NCBI GenBank assembly: GCA_964553045.1
Contig: CAZKJG010000004.1
Location: 62,001-126,000, forward strand
Source: JAWLEP01 sp964553045
GTDB lineage: Bacteria > Fermentibacterota > Fermentibacteria > Fermentibacterales > JCC-6
Reading direction: 5' to 3'
DNA length: 64,000 nucleotides
The position numbers and the translations under genes were made by a program. Positions 41,607 through 53,740 of this stretch are shown piece by piece; within the stretch, counting starts at the first letter, position 1; each line of letters opens with the position of its first letter. The notes under the pieces were generated by a model. That model saw only the letters and a list, made by a program, of their open reading frames with translations. It ran no database searches and was not told the origin of the DNA.

Positions 41607-44600
41607 TCAGTCGGAGGCCAGCTCGCGCAGGCGGGCCTTCATCCGCTCGGGGTCGCCCATGGTCTCCTCGAGGACCCGGGCCAGGCCTTCGGAGGCGGCT
41701 GCCGCATCCATGGCGGAGAGGAGTTCCGTATCGGTGCTGGCGGCTTCGAGAAGCTCGGGGCTCTTCTCGAGCAGCTCCAGCATGTCCTGCTTCTCCGGGT
41801 CCATGGTCCATCGAAGTAGTATGGCGACGGAGTCGGCGTTGTCGCGGTAGCGGCGTCTCATCTCCGAGCTGATCTCCTCCGCCTCCCGGGCCGAAACCAC
41901 GCCGCGCCGGACACGTATCCGCCCGAAGACCTCCATTGTGGTCTCGAAGGCCTCGCGGGCGGTCTCCACCGCCGAGTCCTGTTTCCGGGCCTTGGGGTTT
42001 ATCAGCCAGGTCTCGTCCAGGGCCTCGTGGAAGTGCATGTCCAGCCGCTTGCTGTCCTCGCTGAGCACCGCTTCCTCTATCGCCAGGTAGAGCAGTCCGA
42101 ACCTGCGCAGGAAGTTGACCTGGGCGGCGATGCCACGCTCGTAGGACAGTCTGTCCAGAAGCCGGTCCACCAGCTGGTCCCGGTTCTCCATGCCGGCTAT
42201 GAGGAGCTCCAGCCTGCTCATGGCCCTGCGACGCCAGAGCGGCCGGAACAGCTGCTTCTCCAGGTTCCTGGCCGCCGCCGGAACGTCCTTCACCGGCGCC
42301 CTGCCCTGCTTCACCGCCAGCGACCGCTCCAGGGCGAGCAGCAGGTTCTCTCCGCCGCTCTCGGTTCCCAGGAACTCCGCCACCTCCAGGAAGCTCTCTA
42401 TGAGGCCCTCCGCCTGCTCGGGCTTGCCCTCCGCGACCAGCATCAGGTCTATGACGCAGTTGCAGAAGGTGCTGAAGACCTGTTTGCGCCAGTACCGGCA
42501 GGGGTTCTCGCCGCCGGTGTCCTTCAGAGCGTCGAAGAACCTCTCCGCTTCGACGAGTTGCTCCAGCGCGAGAATCTCGCCCCCGTGCTCGTAGCTTCGG
42601 AAAACGTCGATCAGGTCGGCGCCGCCCACGTTCCTGCGAAGCCTGGCCAGCTCCTGGCCCTTGCCCTCCCTCACGAAGGACGTGGTCTCCAGCAGACCGG
42701 CGCGGGAGAGGCCGATGGCCAGCTTGCGGCATCCGCGCACGAAGAAGCTGCGCTGCTTCTCGTCGGTGGTCAGCACCTGGGCAACCCGCAGGGCCTCCTT
42801 CATCAGGGCGTTCTCCTGGCGGCGACTGCCCTGCCAGACCTCGAAGAGCTCGGAGGCCCATTCCTGGGAGAGTCTGGTGGGTATCGCCGGTTTTCCGGTG
42901 AGCTCGGACTGGATGCGTATGTTGTACTCCTCGATGAGGTGCTGCTCCAGCCTTATCACCACCTCGGAGAGGTAGTCCTCGCCCGCGGGAACCCCGTGGC
43001 TGCTCCGCACCGCCGTTCTGGAGAGGCGGTCGAGGAAGGGCATGAGCTTGCCGGGCTTGCGGGCCGTCAGCTCCACTGCCAGGGGAAGGGCCTCGCCGAA
43101 GAATACGGCTCCCGCGTCTATCTGCCAGCTGGCGATCTGGTTGTCGGGCTCCCCGGTACCGGTGGGCATTATTCTTTCGATAAGGGTGCTGAGGCTCTCT
43201 TCGGTGAGCTCGTCGATGGCATCGGGGTGCCCCACCATCACCCGAACCAGGTTCTGAAGGCCCACGTTGACGAAACGGCTGAACGCCGAGCTGTACTGTT
43301 TCTCCCATACCGCCTGCGTACTGAAGGCTTCGGACAGTAGCTTGGCCCGGTTCAGCAGGTCGTCGGCGCGGTGGCCCTCCATGCCCGGAAGGCGCAGCAG
43401 CCTGGCAATGCAGTCCTCTACCACCCGGCTCCGATCGCCGGCCCGGAACAGGCTGGAGAGGAGATTCAGCTCCACCTCCCGCAGGCTGTCCACGCCGACG
43501 GGCTTGTTGTAGTCGGCCGTGGCCAGTGTCAGGTATTCGGCAAAGGCCTCCTCGTCCGCACTTATCTCCTCCAGGAGGGGGGAGACTATCATCTCGAGGA
43601 ACCGGCCCCGCCGGTTCTCCTCGGCTATCTTCTTCAGCGCCTCCAGCACCACGGACAGGGCCTGCTCTCCGGTGCGGACGAGCTCATCGAACCAGTCGGG
43701 CGGAAGGCCTCCCAGCAGCTTCTTGCGGCTGTCGGGGTCCAGCAGTGACATGATCTCGGATACCACAGGCACCAGATCCAGAAGCTCCCGGTCGGAAAGC
43801 CCCGACTGGCTCCGCATCAGGAAGGAGGCCGAGGCGACAGCCTCCGCCGGCGTGCAGGTGGTGCGGTCCCAGGCGCTGGCCAGCAGGTCAAGGCCCTTGT
43901 CCGGCCGCTCCAGCTGAACTATGTGCCCCATGAGCTTGTGGAATGCGTTGCGCATGGCCGGGCCGTCGGGGCCGGCTGCCAGGGTCTCGGATATGGAACC
44001 CGCCCGCTGCAGGGAGCGCATATCCAGGCTCTCATCGCTGGAATCCAGGTACTCGGCCAGGGAGGCGGTGGCGTCCACGAGTGTCTCGCTTACCGTGCCC
44101 CCCATCTCCTCCACCAGCTTCCTGAGGTTCTCCAGAGGAGTGCCCATATCGGGAAGTGCGGCTATCGTGACCATCGACCGGCCGGTTTCGTCCGGTGACG
44201 AGAGGAAGCCGCGGAGAGAGAGGACCTCTACGCCTATCTCCACCTCAACCGAGCTTACCAGCGCGTTCCTTACCTCGGGAAGGTCGGCGAGGGCCTCCAG
44301 GGCGTCCTGCGGGTCGGTTCCTCCGAACCTCTCGCAGACGGTGTGGGCCGCGGTGCGGGTGAGCAGGTCCTCCAGGCCGCGGTTCTCCTCCAGCATGCCC
44401 AGCACGCCGGCGAGCAGCCGCACGGAGTTCTCGGGAACCGCAAATCCCCGAAGACGTCGGTAGAGGAGCTCCCCGTTGCGTGCAATTGCCCTCCAGATGG
44501 GAAGACTCTCCTCGTCGAGGAGCTTCCAGCCCATCTCGGCGGCGAAATCGAGCAGCGACTCCCGGGCAAAGGGACGCGCTTCTTCCAGCAGGCTCTCGGC

Positions 44601-45206
44601 CCGCTTCAGGGCCTGTATGACCCTCTCGCCGTGCTCCGCCGTGCACTCCAGCCAGTAGCAGAAGCGCTCGGGCCAGCGGCCGGCCAGCTTCACCAGGAAA
44701 TGGGCCATGGCGCTGGACCTGGTTCCCTCCCCTATCCTCCTCATGGCCTCGTAGAAGAGGGCCAGCACGTTCTCCAGCTCCATGTCCACCACGGCGGAGA
44801 GCTGGCTCCACATCCAGGCTATCTGGAAGAACTCCATGACAGCGGTGGACCGGGTGCTGACAGGAAGGGCGGATACGGCAGCGATCCAGCGCTCCAGCAG
44901 CGCAGGCTCCACCGGAGGGGGAGAGGATATGACTCCCAGGCTGTCCAGCAGCCTCTTCCTGGAGGCTTCGGGCAGCTCGGAGATTGTCGCCGAAAGGCGC
45001 AGGCAGCTGGTCTCCCACTCGCCGCCCTCGAACACCCGCAGGTTCTGCAGGCCGGCGGCTATGCTCCTGTCCAGGGAGGAGGGATCTATTCGCTTCTCCG
45101 GCAGCGTGGCCGGGGCCCCGACGTCGGGGACGGGCGAGGGCCTGGGCTCGTTGACCCTGTACCACAGCTTCAGCTGCTTGACGAGCCGGTCTGTGGTCTC
45201 GCTCAT
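41607..45206 (-). CDS. Very large helical cytoplasmic protein of unknown function
   Basis: The protein has 1199 residues in one open frame. I recognise no domain. There is no signal peptide and no membrane segment. Leu, Glu, Ala and Arg dominate and most of the chain looks helical, possibly as helical repeats, with no Gly-rich P-loop or metal-binding Cys cluster. Codon use matches the neighbouring genes, so it is not obviously foreign. It lies between asparaginase (25 bases) and gyrA (39 bases) on the same strand as the dnaA-gyrA group, and may be expressed with it. A role in cell structure, replication or chromosome organisation is possible but unproven. Confidence 0.75.
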   Translation of the reverse strand: MSETTDRLVKQLKLWYRVNEPRPSPVPDVGAPATLPEKRIDPSSLDRSIAAGLQNLRVFEGGEWETSCLRLSATISELPEASRKRLLDSLGVISSPPPVEPALLERWIAAVSALPVSTRSTAVMEFFQIAWMWSQLSAVVDMELENVLALFYEAMRRIGEGTRSSAMAHFLVKLAGRWPERFCYWLECTAEHGERVIQALKRAESLLEEARPFARESLLDFAAEMGWKLLDEESLPIWRAIARNGELLYRRLRGFAVPENSVRLLAGVLGMLEENRGLEDLLTRTAAHTVCERFGGTDPQDALEALADLPEVRNALVSSVEVEIGVEVLSLRGFLSSPDETGRSMVTIAALPDMGTPLENLRKLVEEMGGTVSETLVDATASLAEYLDSSDESLDMRSLQRAGSISETLAAGPDGPAMRNAFHKLMGHIVQLERPDKGLDLLASAWDRTTCTPAEAVASASFLMRSQSGLSDRELLDLVPVVSEIMSLLDPDSRKKLLGGLPPDWFDELVRTGEQALSVVLEALKKIAEENRRGRFLEMIVSPLLEEISADEEAFAEYLTLATADYNKPVGVDSLREVELNLLSSLFRAGDRSRVVEDCIARLLRLPGMEGHRADDLLNRAKLLSEAFSTQAVWEKQYSSAFSRFVNVGLQNLVRVMVGHPDAIDELTEESLSTLIERIMPTGTGEPDNQIASWQIDAGAVFFGEALPLAVELTARKPGKLMPFLDRLSRTAVRSSHGVPAGEDYLSEVVIRLEQHLIEEYNIRIQSELTGKPAIPTRLSQEWASELFEVWQGSRRQENALMKEALRVAQVLTTDEKQRSFFVRGCRKLAIGLSRAGLLETTSFVREGKGQELARLRRNVGGADLIDVFRSYEHGGEILALEQLVEAERFFDALKDTGGENPCRYWRKQVFSTFCNCVIDLMLVAEGKPEQAEGLIESFLEVAEFLGTESGGENLLLALERSLAVKQGRAPVKDVPAAARNLEKQLFRPLWRRRAMSRLELLIAGMENRDQLVDRLLDRLSYERGIAAQVNFLRRFGLLYLAIEEAVLSEDSKRLDMHFHEALDETWLINPKARKQDSAVETAREAFETTMEVFGRIRVRRGVVSAREAEEISSEMRRRYRDNADSVAILLRWTMDPEKQDMLELLEKSPELLEAASTDTELLSAMDAAAASEGLARVLEETMGDPERMKARLRELASD

Positions 45207-45245
45207 CCATCACCCCCGCTGAAGAAGGTACCGGCCTCGGGGAGC

Positions 45246-47715
<2,470 letters not shown>

Positions 47716-47723
<8 letters not shown>

Positions 47724-49650
47724 CGAGGTTGGTCACCTCCGCGGCGTGATCGGTGATGAACTTCCTTCTGGGCTCCACCTCGTCGCCCATGAGGATAGAG
47801 AAGATCATGCTGGCCTCGACGGCGTCATCGAGGTTCACCCTGGACAGGCGCCTGGTCTCCGGGTCCATCGTGGTCTCCCACAGCTGGTCGGGGTTCATCT
47901 CGCCGAGCCCTTTGTAGCGCTGCACGGAGATCGACGAGCCGCCTGCGGACTCTACGATCTCCCGGCGGGCGGCCTCGTTGTAGGCGTAGCGCTCCCTGCG
48001 GCCCACCTTGATCTTGTACAGCGGAGGCTGCGCTATGAATATGTGCCCCCGCTCTATCAGCACCGGCATGTAGCGGTAGAAGAAGGTAAGAAGGAGGGTT
48101 CTTATGTGGGCCCCGTCCACGTCCGCGTCGGTCATGATGATTATCTTGCCGTAGCGCAGCCCGGCCAGCTCGAACTCCTCCTCTCCGATGCCGGTGCCCA
48201 CGGCGGTGATTATCGTCCGGACCTCCCGGTTCTTCAGTATGCGGTTCAGCGGGTACTTCTCCACGTTTATTATCTTCCCCCGCAGAGGCAGGATTGCCTG
48301 GAAGTGCCGGTTGCGCCCCTGTTTGGCGGATCCGCCGGCGGAATCGCCCTCCACGAGGAACAGCTCGGCCTGGTCTGGGTCCGACACGGCGCAGTCCGAC
48401 AGCTTGCCGGGAAGGGCCGCGGACTCCAGGGCACTCTTGCGCCTGGTGAGCTCCCGGGCCTGTCGGGCCGCCTGCCGTGCGGCCTTGGTCTCGTAGCACT
48501 TCTTGACGACCTTGCGGGCGATGCCGGGATTCTCCTCGAGGAACTGGGCAAGACCCTCGTAGACCGACGAGGAGACCACTCCCTGAACGTCGCGATTGCC
48601 GAGACGGGTCTTCGTCTGACCCTCGAACTGCGGGTCGGAGAGCTTTACGCTGACCACCGCGGTGAGCCCCTCGCGGACGTCGCTGCCGGAGAAGCTCTCG
48701 CCGGACTTCCGGAACAGGTTGGCGGAGGCCGAGTACTCGTTCAGACAGCGGGTCAGGGCGGTCTTGAATCCGGTCAGATGGGTGCCGCCATCCACGGTGT
48801 TGATGTTGTTCGCGAAGCTGAAGATCTCCTCCTGATACCCGGTGTTGTACTGCAGGGCCACCTCCAGTATCACCTTCTCGCCGGCTTCCGTCTCCACCTC
48901 GCGGGAGAAGAACAGCGGCTCCTCGTGCAGGGGGTGCCGGGTCTTGTTCAGGTAGGAGACGAACGACGCAATGCCCCCGTCGTAGCAGAAGCTGTGGCTC
49001 TTCCCCTGGGAGTCGGGTCTGAGGTCGCGCATGGTTATCGAAAGGCCGCTGTTGAGGAAGGCCATCTCCCGCAGCCTCTTGGAGAGAAGGTCGAAGTTGA
49101 AGGTTGTTATCTCGAAGATCCCATCGTCGGGCATGAAGGAGATCTCGGTTCCCGTGCGATCGGTGGTCCCCGTTATCTTCAGCGGCTCGGCGGGCATGCC
49201 GCGGGAGTAGCTCTGCCTGTACTCCTTCCCGCCTTTCCAGACCGTTACGCTCAGCCATTCCGAAAGGGCGTTGACCACGCTCACGCCAACCCCGTGGAGT
49301 CCGCCGGAGACCTTGTAGGACTTGTTGTCGAACTTGCCTCCGGCGTGGAGCTTGGTCATGACAACCTCCAGCGCGGGCACGTTCAGCTCGGCGTGAAGCT
49401 CTATCGGTATACCGCGACCGTTGTCGGTGACGGTAACCGAGCCGTCCTCCTCCAGCACCACCGATATGCTGTCGCAGTATCCGCCCTGGGCCTCGTCAAC
49501 GCTGTTGTCCACCACCTCGTACACCAGGTGATGCAGGCCGGTGGAGGAGGTGGAGCCTATGTACATGCTGGGCCGTTTTCTCACCGCCTCCAGCCCCTCG
49601 AGCACCTGTATCGAGTCGGCGTTGTAAATGCTGGGTGTCTCCGGTTCCAT
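47716..49650 (-). CDS. gyrB: DNA gyrase subunit B
   Basis: ATP-driven subunit of gyrase. The protein has 644 residues, the non-enterobacterial length (no 170-residue insert). The GHKL ATPase has 'VDNSVDEAQGG', 'VTDNGRGIPI' and 'GGLHGVGVSVVNALSEWL'. The transducer and Toprim domains follow, with 'EGDSAGGSAKQGRNR' and 'DADVDGAHIRTL'. The C-terminus 'QRYKGLGEMNPDQLWETTMDP' is standard. It lies ten bases from the DUF721 gene. Confidence 0.97.
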
Positions 49651-49660
49651 GTACGCCTTC

Positions 49661-49972
49661 CTAGGCTTGTTCGCGTTGACCCGTGCCGCCGCGCCGACGG
49701 ATTACGACGATCCGCTCGAACACCGTCTTACCGGCGGCGGCGTTGAGCGCTTCCAGTATCTCCGCCTGTCTGGAGCGTATCTCCATGCCGGCGGCGGGGT
49801 GGTGTACGGCCACCCTCAGCTCGTCCCGCAGAAACCCGATTACCGACGAGTACTCGGCAATTCGCTCTCCGGCCGCCTTCGGCCAGCCTTCCGCCGCCCT
49901 TCGGCGTAGCTCGTAGAGGTCTATGCCGCTTCGGCTTCTAAAATCGCGCACCAGATCCGAGAGGGCTCTCAC
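49661..49972 (-). CDS. DUF721 protein (DciA-like)
   Basis: The protein has 103 residues. It matches the pattern of DUF721/DciA-type proteins: an N-terminal helical part and a short KH-like fold, with 'WPKAAGERIAEYSSVIGFLRDELRVAVHHPA' recognisable as the 'vG..ia..t.p..l..g.L.v.v.s' block. DciA loads replicative helicase in many bacteria lacking DnaC; short relatives beside gyrB may act similarly. It occupies the place where recF would normally be followed by this gene. Confidence 0.75.
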   Translation of the reverse strand: MRALSDLVRDFRSRSGIDLYELRRRAAEGWPKAAGERIAEYSSVIGFLRDELRVAVHHPAAGMEIRSRQAEILEALNAAAGKTVFERIVVIRRRGGTGQREQA

Positions 49973-50002
49973 GGGAACACCTGCAGTGCCGGCAAGCGAG
50001 TA

Positions 50003-51118
50003 TCACTCACCTTCGCCGGGGAGCTTCACCGGCATGAGCAGCGCCAAGTAGTCCACGTCCTCGGGAGCCGTCTCCTGGCGAATGATAACCGCGGTGGTGC
50101 TGTCCTTGACCAGGACTCGTACCCGTTCACAGTCCATATTGCGAAGGATGTCCCGCAGGAAGTCACCGTTGAAACCTATTCGCATGGGGTCGCCGCCGTA
50201 ATCGGCTTCCAGCTTCTCGTGGGCCTCTCCGGCGTCGGAGTACTCGGCCTCTACCAGCACGTTGCCGGGCTCCAGGCTGAACTTCACCTGGTGAGTGGCC
50301 GGGTTGGCGATTATGCGCATTCGCCGGAGGGCGGAAACGAGGTCTTCGCGCTCCATGGCCATCTCCATGTCGTTGCCGGAGGGAATTACCTTCTCGTAGG
50401 GAGGGTAGGGGCCCTCGATGGTTCGACTGAATATCACCGTGGAGTCCATTTCGAAAGATATCTGGTTGCCCCCGAACCGTATGCTTACACTATCGCCGTC
50501 GGCCAGCTTCGTCAGCAGGTTAAGCGCCTTGGGCGCTACTATGGCCTCCAGCGGCTCGGGAGCGGTTATGCCCGGCATGCGTATTCTGGCCAGGCGGTGG
50601 CCATCGGTGGCCACCATCTCGAATCCCTCCGTGCCGAGCTTCCACAGGCCACCGTTCAGGGCCGGACGGTAGTCGTCGCGGGCCACGGCGTACGAGGTCT
50701 TCGTTATGGCCTCCGAGAGCACCTGCACGGGCAGGGTGATGGGGCTACCCTCCTCCAGCTTGGGCAGGGCCGGGAAGGAGTCCGTGGAGCTGCCGCTCAG
50801 AGTGAACTCGCTGCGGTCGCAGGTAATGGTTACCCTGTTGCCCGTGCCGGAGAGGTGCACATCGCCGCCGGGAAGCTCCCGAGCTATCTCGTGCAGCCGC
50901 TTTCCGGGCAGGGCAAGCGAACCCGGGCTGGTTATGGTGGCCGGGACCGAGGTTATGACGGTGGTGTCCAGATCGGTGGCCGAAAGCCTCAGAAGATCCT
51001 CCTCCGCTTCCAGGAGCACGTTGGTGAGAGATGGAAGACTGGTTCTGGGGGGGAGCGCGGTGGCTACGGTGTTGAGTCCGTTCAGAAGATCGGAGTGGGA
51101 AACGAGAATCTTAATCAT
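50003..51118 (-). CDS. dnaN: DNA polymerase III beta sliding clamp
   Basis: Ring-shaped processivity factor. The protein has 371 residues, the normal three-domain length. 'SHSDLLNGLNTVATALPPRTSLPSLTNVLLEA' spacing at the N-terminus, 'SSTDSFPALPKLEE' near residue 115 and the ending 'DYLALLMPVKL' (the clamp C-terminal MPV-type residues) are diagnostic. Together with dnaA and gyrBA it forms the usual origin cluster. Confidence 0.97.
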   Translation of the reverse strand: MIKILVSHSDLLNGLNTVATALPPRTSLPSLTNVLLEAEEDLLRLSATDLDTTVITSVPATITSPGSLALPGKRLHEIARELPGGDVHLSGTGNRVTITCDRSEFTLSGSSTDSFPALPKLEEGSPITLPVQVLSEAITKTSYAVARDDYRPALNGGLWKLGTEGFEMVATDGHRLARIRMPGITAPEPLEAIVAPKALNLLTKLADGDSVSIRFGGNQISFEMDSTVIFSRTIEGPYPPYEKVIPSGNDMEMAMEREDLVSALRRMRIIANPATHQVKFSLEPGNVLVEAEYSDAGEAHEKLEADYGGDPMRIGFNGDFLRDILRNMDCERVRVLVKDSTTAVIIRQETAPEDVDYLALLMPVKLPGEGE

Positions 51119-51330
51119 GACGTCAACCCTCCGGCATAGAGTAATTCCAAAACAGTAGAGGAACAGTTATTGAAATTATACTTGTGGACATGCCGGAAAG
51201 CCACCTCTACCGCATGTACCGCAGCGGAGTAGGAATGTGTAAAAATAGTGAATAACCGAACAGTGAAAGGCGAGTTTTCCACAACGCGCCCAGGGGGAAC
51301 GAGAAGTAGACACCCGAGAGTGGAAAAAGC
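51119..51330. other. dnaA-dnaN spacer with DnaA-box-like sites (candidate part of oriC)
   Basis: 212 bases, more AT-rich than the genes. Matches to TTWTNCACA: TTTTCCACA at 51275-51283 (exact), TGTGTAAAA at 51236-51244 (exact on the minus strand), AGTGGAAAA at 51319-51327 (8/9) and TGTGGACAT at 51183-51191 (7/9). AT-rich stretches lie at 51141-51182 and 51232-51256. The dnaN promoter should be here too. Confidence 0.6.
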
Positions 51331-52665
51331 TCAGCTGGTCAGGCGGTTCTTTAGCTCATCCACCCTGCGCCTCAGGGCGGAGTCGCTGTCGCATAGGTAT
51401 TCGACGCGGTCTATGGCGTTGAGAACGGTGGAGTGATCCCGGCCGGAGAAGAACTCCCCTATGGACGAGAGGGAGCTGGAGGTGAGGTCGCGCATCAGGT
51501 ACATGGCGATCTGGCGGGGTACGAGAATCTCCCTCTTCCTGGCCTTCCCCTTGAGCTGGCTGGGCGAGATGGAGAACTCCTCGGCCACTGCGGAGGTTAT
51601 GGTCCCGGCGGTCAGGGAGCGCTTGCGGTTGCCCAGGTAGTCCGAGACCACCCTCTCGGCCATCTCCATGTCCACCGGAGAGCCGGTCAGGCGGGAGGTG
51701 GCCGCCAGCCGGTGAATGGCCCCCTCCAGCTGGCGGACGTTGCTCTTGATGGTGTTGGCTATGTAGGAGAGGACCTGCGAAGGGAAGCTCTCCCCCTCCG
51801 TGCGGGCCTTTACCTGCAGGATGGCCAGGCGGGTCTCGTACTCGGGGGCCTGTATGTCCGCCACCAGCCCCGACTCGAACCGCGAGATCAGGCGCTCCTC
51901 GAGCGGCTCTATCTCGTTGGGCGGCCGGTCGGAGGTGAACACGATCTGGCGGCCGCTGTGGTAGAGGTCGTTGAAGCGGTGAAAGAGCTCCTCCTGGGTT
52001 CCCTCCTTGCCGGCGAGGAACTGTATGTCGTCCATGAGCAGAAGGTCGAGGTCCCTGAACTCCCGCCGGAAGGAAGCCACGGCTGCAGAGCCGTTGGGCA
52101 CGGCGGAGATGTAGCGCTGGGTGAACTGCTCCGATGATATGTACTTGAAGGTCTTGTCGGGGCAGTTCTCCACCAGGTAGTGGGCTATGGCCTGAATCAG
52201 ATGGGTCTTGCCCAGCCCCACCCCGCCGTAGATGAAGAGGGGGTTGTAGCTGGGGCTTCCCAGCTCCTGAGCCACTGCCATGGCTCCGGCGTAGGCCAGC
52301 TCGTTGGACGACCCCGAGACGAACCGGTCGAACGTGTAGCTGGGATGCAGGTAGCTGTGGTGGCCGTCCGTGCGCTTCACCGGAGGCTGGAGCGGCGACT
52401 GCGGCGAGGCGGGGTCACCGACGAAAACCAGCGCGAGGTCCTGACGCCCGGAAATACTGTGCAGCAGGGACTCCAGGAGGTCGCCGAAGTGGCTTTTGGC
52501 CCACTTGGCCATGAACTCGGTGGGAAAGCGGACCAGGTAGCGGGCCTCCTCGCTGTCCAACTCCTCGAAACGCGAGTCCGAGAGCCATGTGCGGAACGTG
52601 GTTTCGTTCATGTCGCCGGAAGCCAGGGAAAGCACCTCCGGCCAGACCGAGGAGGGGTTCTTCAT
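51331..52665 (-). CDS. dnaA: Chromosomal replication initiator DnaA
   Basis: AAA+ initiator that opens oriC. The protein has 444 residues. N-terminal helicase-interacting domain (about 1-75), a linker, then the AAA+ domain with Walker A GGVGLGKT (147-154) and Walker B 'LLLMDDIQFLAG'. The C-terminal DNA-binding domain ends with the signature 'GRDHSTVLNAIDRVEYL'. The ATG at 52665 is the only sensible start. It is transcribed away from rpmH, so the intergenic DNA between them is also an origin candidate. Confidence 0.98.
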   Translation of the reverse strand: MKNPSSVWPEVLSLASGDMNETTFRTWLSDSRFEELDSEEARYLVRFPTEFMAKWAKSHFGDLLESLLHSISGRQDLALVFVGDPASPQSPLQPPVKRTDGHHSYLHPSYTFDRFVSGSSNELAYAGAMAVAQELGSPSYNPLFIYGGVGLGKTHLIQAIAHYLVENCPDKTFKYISSEQFTQRYISAVPNGSAAVASFRREFRDLDLLLMDDIQFLAGKEGTQEELFHRFNDLYHSGRQIVFTSDRPPNEIEPLEERLISRFESGLVADIQAPEYETRLAILQVKARTEGESFPSQVLSYIANTIKSNVRQLEGAIHRLAATSRLTGSPVDMEMAERVVSDYLGNRKRSLTAGTITSAVAEEFSISPSQLKGKARKREILVPRQIAMYLMRDLTSSSLSSIGEFFSGRDHSTVLNAIDRVEYLCDSDSALRRRVDELKNRLTS

Positions 52666-53057
52666 GGCGCGAACGCCCCCAAACGGGCTAAGCCGGTATC
52701 AACTACGGAGAAGAGAGAGTTGTCAACAATGTTTTCCACAGCAAGGCCAGGGCGTAAAACATTTGAGGCCAGCAACTTGTAAACTCGGCTCAGTCGACCC
52801 AAAAGGATTTGTGCATTTCCGGCGAAGGGGAAAGGGAGTCGGGCAGGACTCATGGAATCGTTCTCCCTCCTACGCGATTTCCGGACGGCGGGTGGCACTG
52901 TGAACCGCTGCGTCAGGGTGCCGGAAGCGAAAAAACAGCTTGACACATAGACTTGCCTTGGCTAGCTTTGGCCTCCGAATTCAGACGGAGACAATGGCTA
53001 ATAGAAGATGAATCTCCCGACCGCGTCAAGACCGTCGGGAGCAAAGGTGGAGGAAGC
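52666..53057. other. dnaA-rpmH intergenic region (candidate part of oriC)
   Basis: 392 bases without a gene. An exact TTTTCCACA box lies at 52732-52740, near the dnaA start. Weaker 9-mers (7/9) occur at about 52810 and 52939. It also carries the rpmH promoter and presumably the dnaA promoter. Open frames crossing it show no family resemblance. Confidence 0.55.
52940..52968 (+). promoter_or_regulatory. Promoter of the rpmH-rnpA operon
   Basis: TTGACA (52940-52945), 17-base spacer, TAGCTT (52963-52968), leaving an mRNA leader of about 80 bases before the rpmH start and its GGTGGAGGAAG ribosome site. Confidence 0.6.
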
Positions 53058-53192
53058 ATGAAGCGCACCTACCAGCCGAGCAAGGTAAAGAAGGCGAGAA
53101 AGCACGGCTTTCGGGCCAGAATGCGGTCCCGAAGCGGAAGGAACGTGATCAATGCCCGCAGAAGGAAGGGCAGGAAGCGCCTGGCACCCTGA
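53058..53192 (+). CDS. rpmH: 50S ribosomal protein L34
   Basis: The protein has 44 residues: MKRTYQPSKVKKARKHGFRA and the basic tail ending RRKGRKRLAP are the full L34 signature. The ATG at 53058 follows GGTGGAGGAAGC. A longer frame running in from 52953 is spurious. The 3' end overlaps rnpA by 41 bases. Confidence 0.98.
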   Translation: MKRTYQPSKVKKARKHGFRARMRSRSGRNVINARRRKGRKRLAP

Positions 53193-53520
53193 ACGGCTGA
53201 GGAGGTCGTCGGACTTCAGACGGGCATTCGGGAAGGGCCGACGCTACAGAGGCGACGTGCTGGGGGCGGCCGTCGTCGTGAATTCCCTGGGCGTTATGCG
53301 CCTGGGGTTTTCTGTTTCGGCGAAGATGGGAAACGCCGTAAGGAGGAACCGACTCAGGCGAAGGTTGCGTGGAATGGCCCGGGATTACTGGCCACCGGCA
53401 TCGATGGATATAGTAGTGTGGCCGGCTGTGCCGCTCGAGCGGATTACGCTGAGGATGCTGAAATCGGAGATGGGGAAGATTGGCGAGGAGATCCGGGCAC
53501 TGGCCGAGAAGGGCAGTTGA
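53152..53520 (+). CDS. rnpA: Ribonuclease P protein component
   Basis: Protein cofactor of RNase P, which matures tRNA 5' ends. The protein has 122 residues. The RNR motif 'GNAVRRNRLRRRLRGMARDY' is diagnostic, and 'LRRSSDFRRAFGKGRRYRG' matches the N-terminus. No ATG, GTG or TTG lies between the overlapped ATG (53152) and the conserved 'RLRRSSDF', so the 41-base overlap with rpmH appears real, as in Thermus. Confidence 0.92.
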   Translation: MPAEGRAGSAWHPERLRRSSDFRRAFGKGRRYRGDVLGAAVVVNSLGVMRLGFSVSAKMGNAVRRNRLRRRLRGMARDYWPPASMDIVVWPAVPLERITLRMLKSEMGKIGEEIRALAEKGS

Positions 53521-53740
53521 GGCTGTCATACGCGCCTATATCAGGTTGCTCTCGCCGATTACGCCGGCAAGTTGCAGGTTTACCCCGACCTGCAGCAGGT
53601 ACACGCTTCAGGCTGTGAAGAGGTTTGGAGTAATGAGGGGCCTGTACCTGGGTCTGGCGCGCCTGGTCAGGTGCAACCCCTTCTGCCGCGGCGGGCATGA
53701 CCCGGTTCCGGACAGCTGGGACGACAGGAAGGGCAGATGA
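53480..53740 (+). CDS. yidD: Membrane protein insertion efficiency factor YidD
   Basis: Small protein with an amphipathic helix that assists YidC. The protein has 86 residues. The diagnostic 'CRFTPTCSRYTLQAV' and 'RLVRCNPFCRGGHDPVPDSW' blocks are intact. The TTG start at 53480 follows GGGGAAG and overlaps rnpA by 41 bases. No ATG, GTG or TTG lies between it and the conserved region. The stop overlaps yidC as ATGA. Confidence 0.9.
   Translation: MARRSGHWPRRAVEAVIRAYIRLLSPITPASCRFTPTCSRYTLQAVKRFGVMRGLYLGLARLVRCNPFCRGGHDPVPDSWDDRKGR

Noticed and set aside
52953..53057. 35-residue extension of L34
   Set aside because: Covers the promoter and leader; L34 proteins begin exactly at MKRTYQPS.
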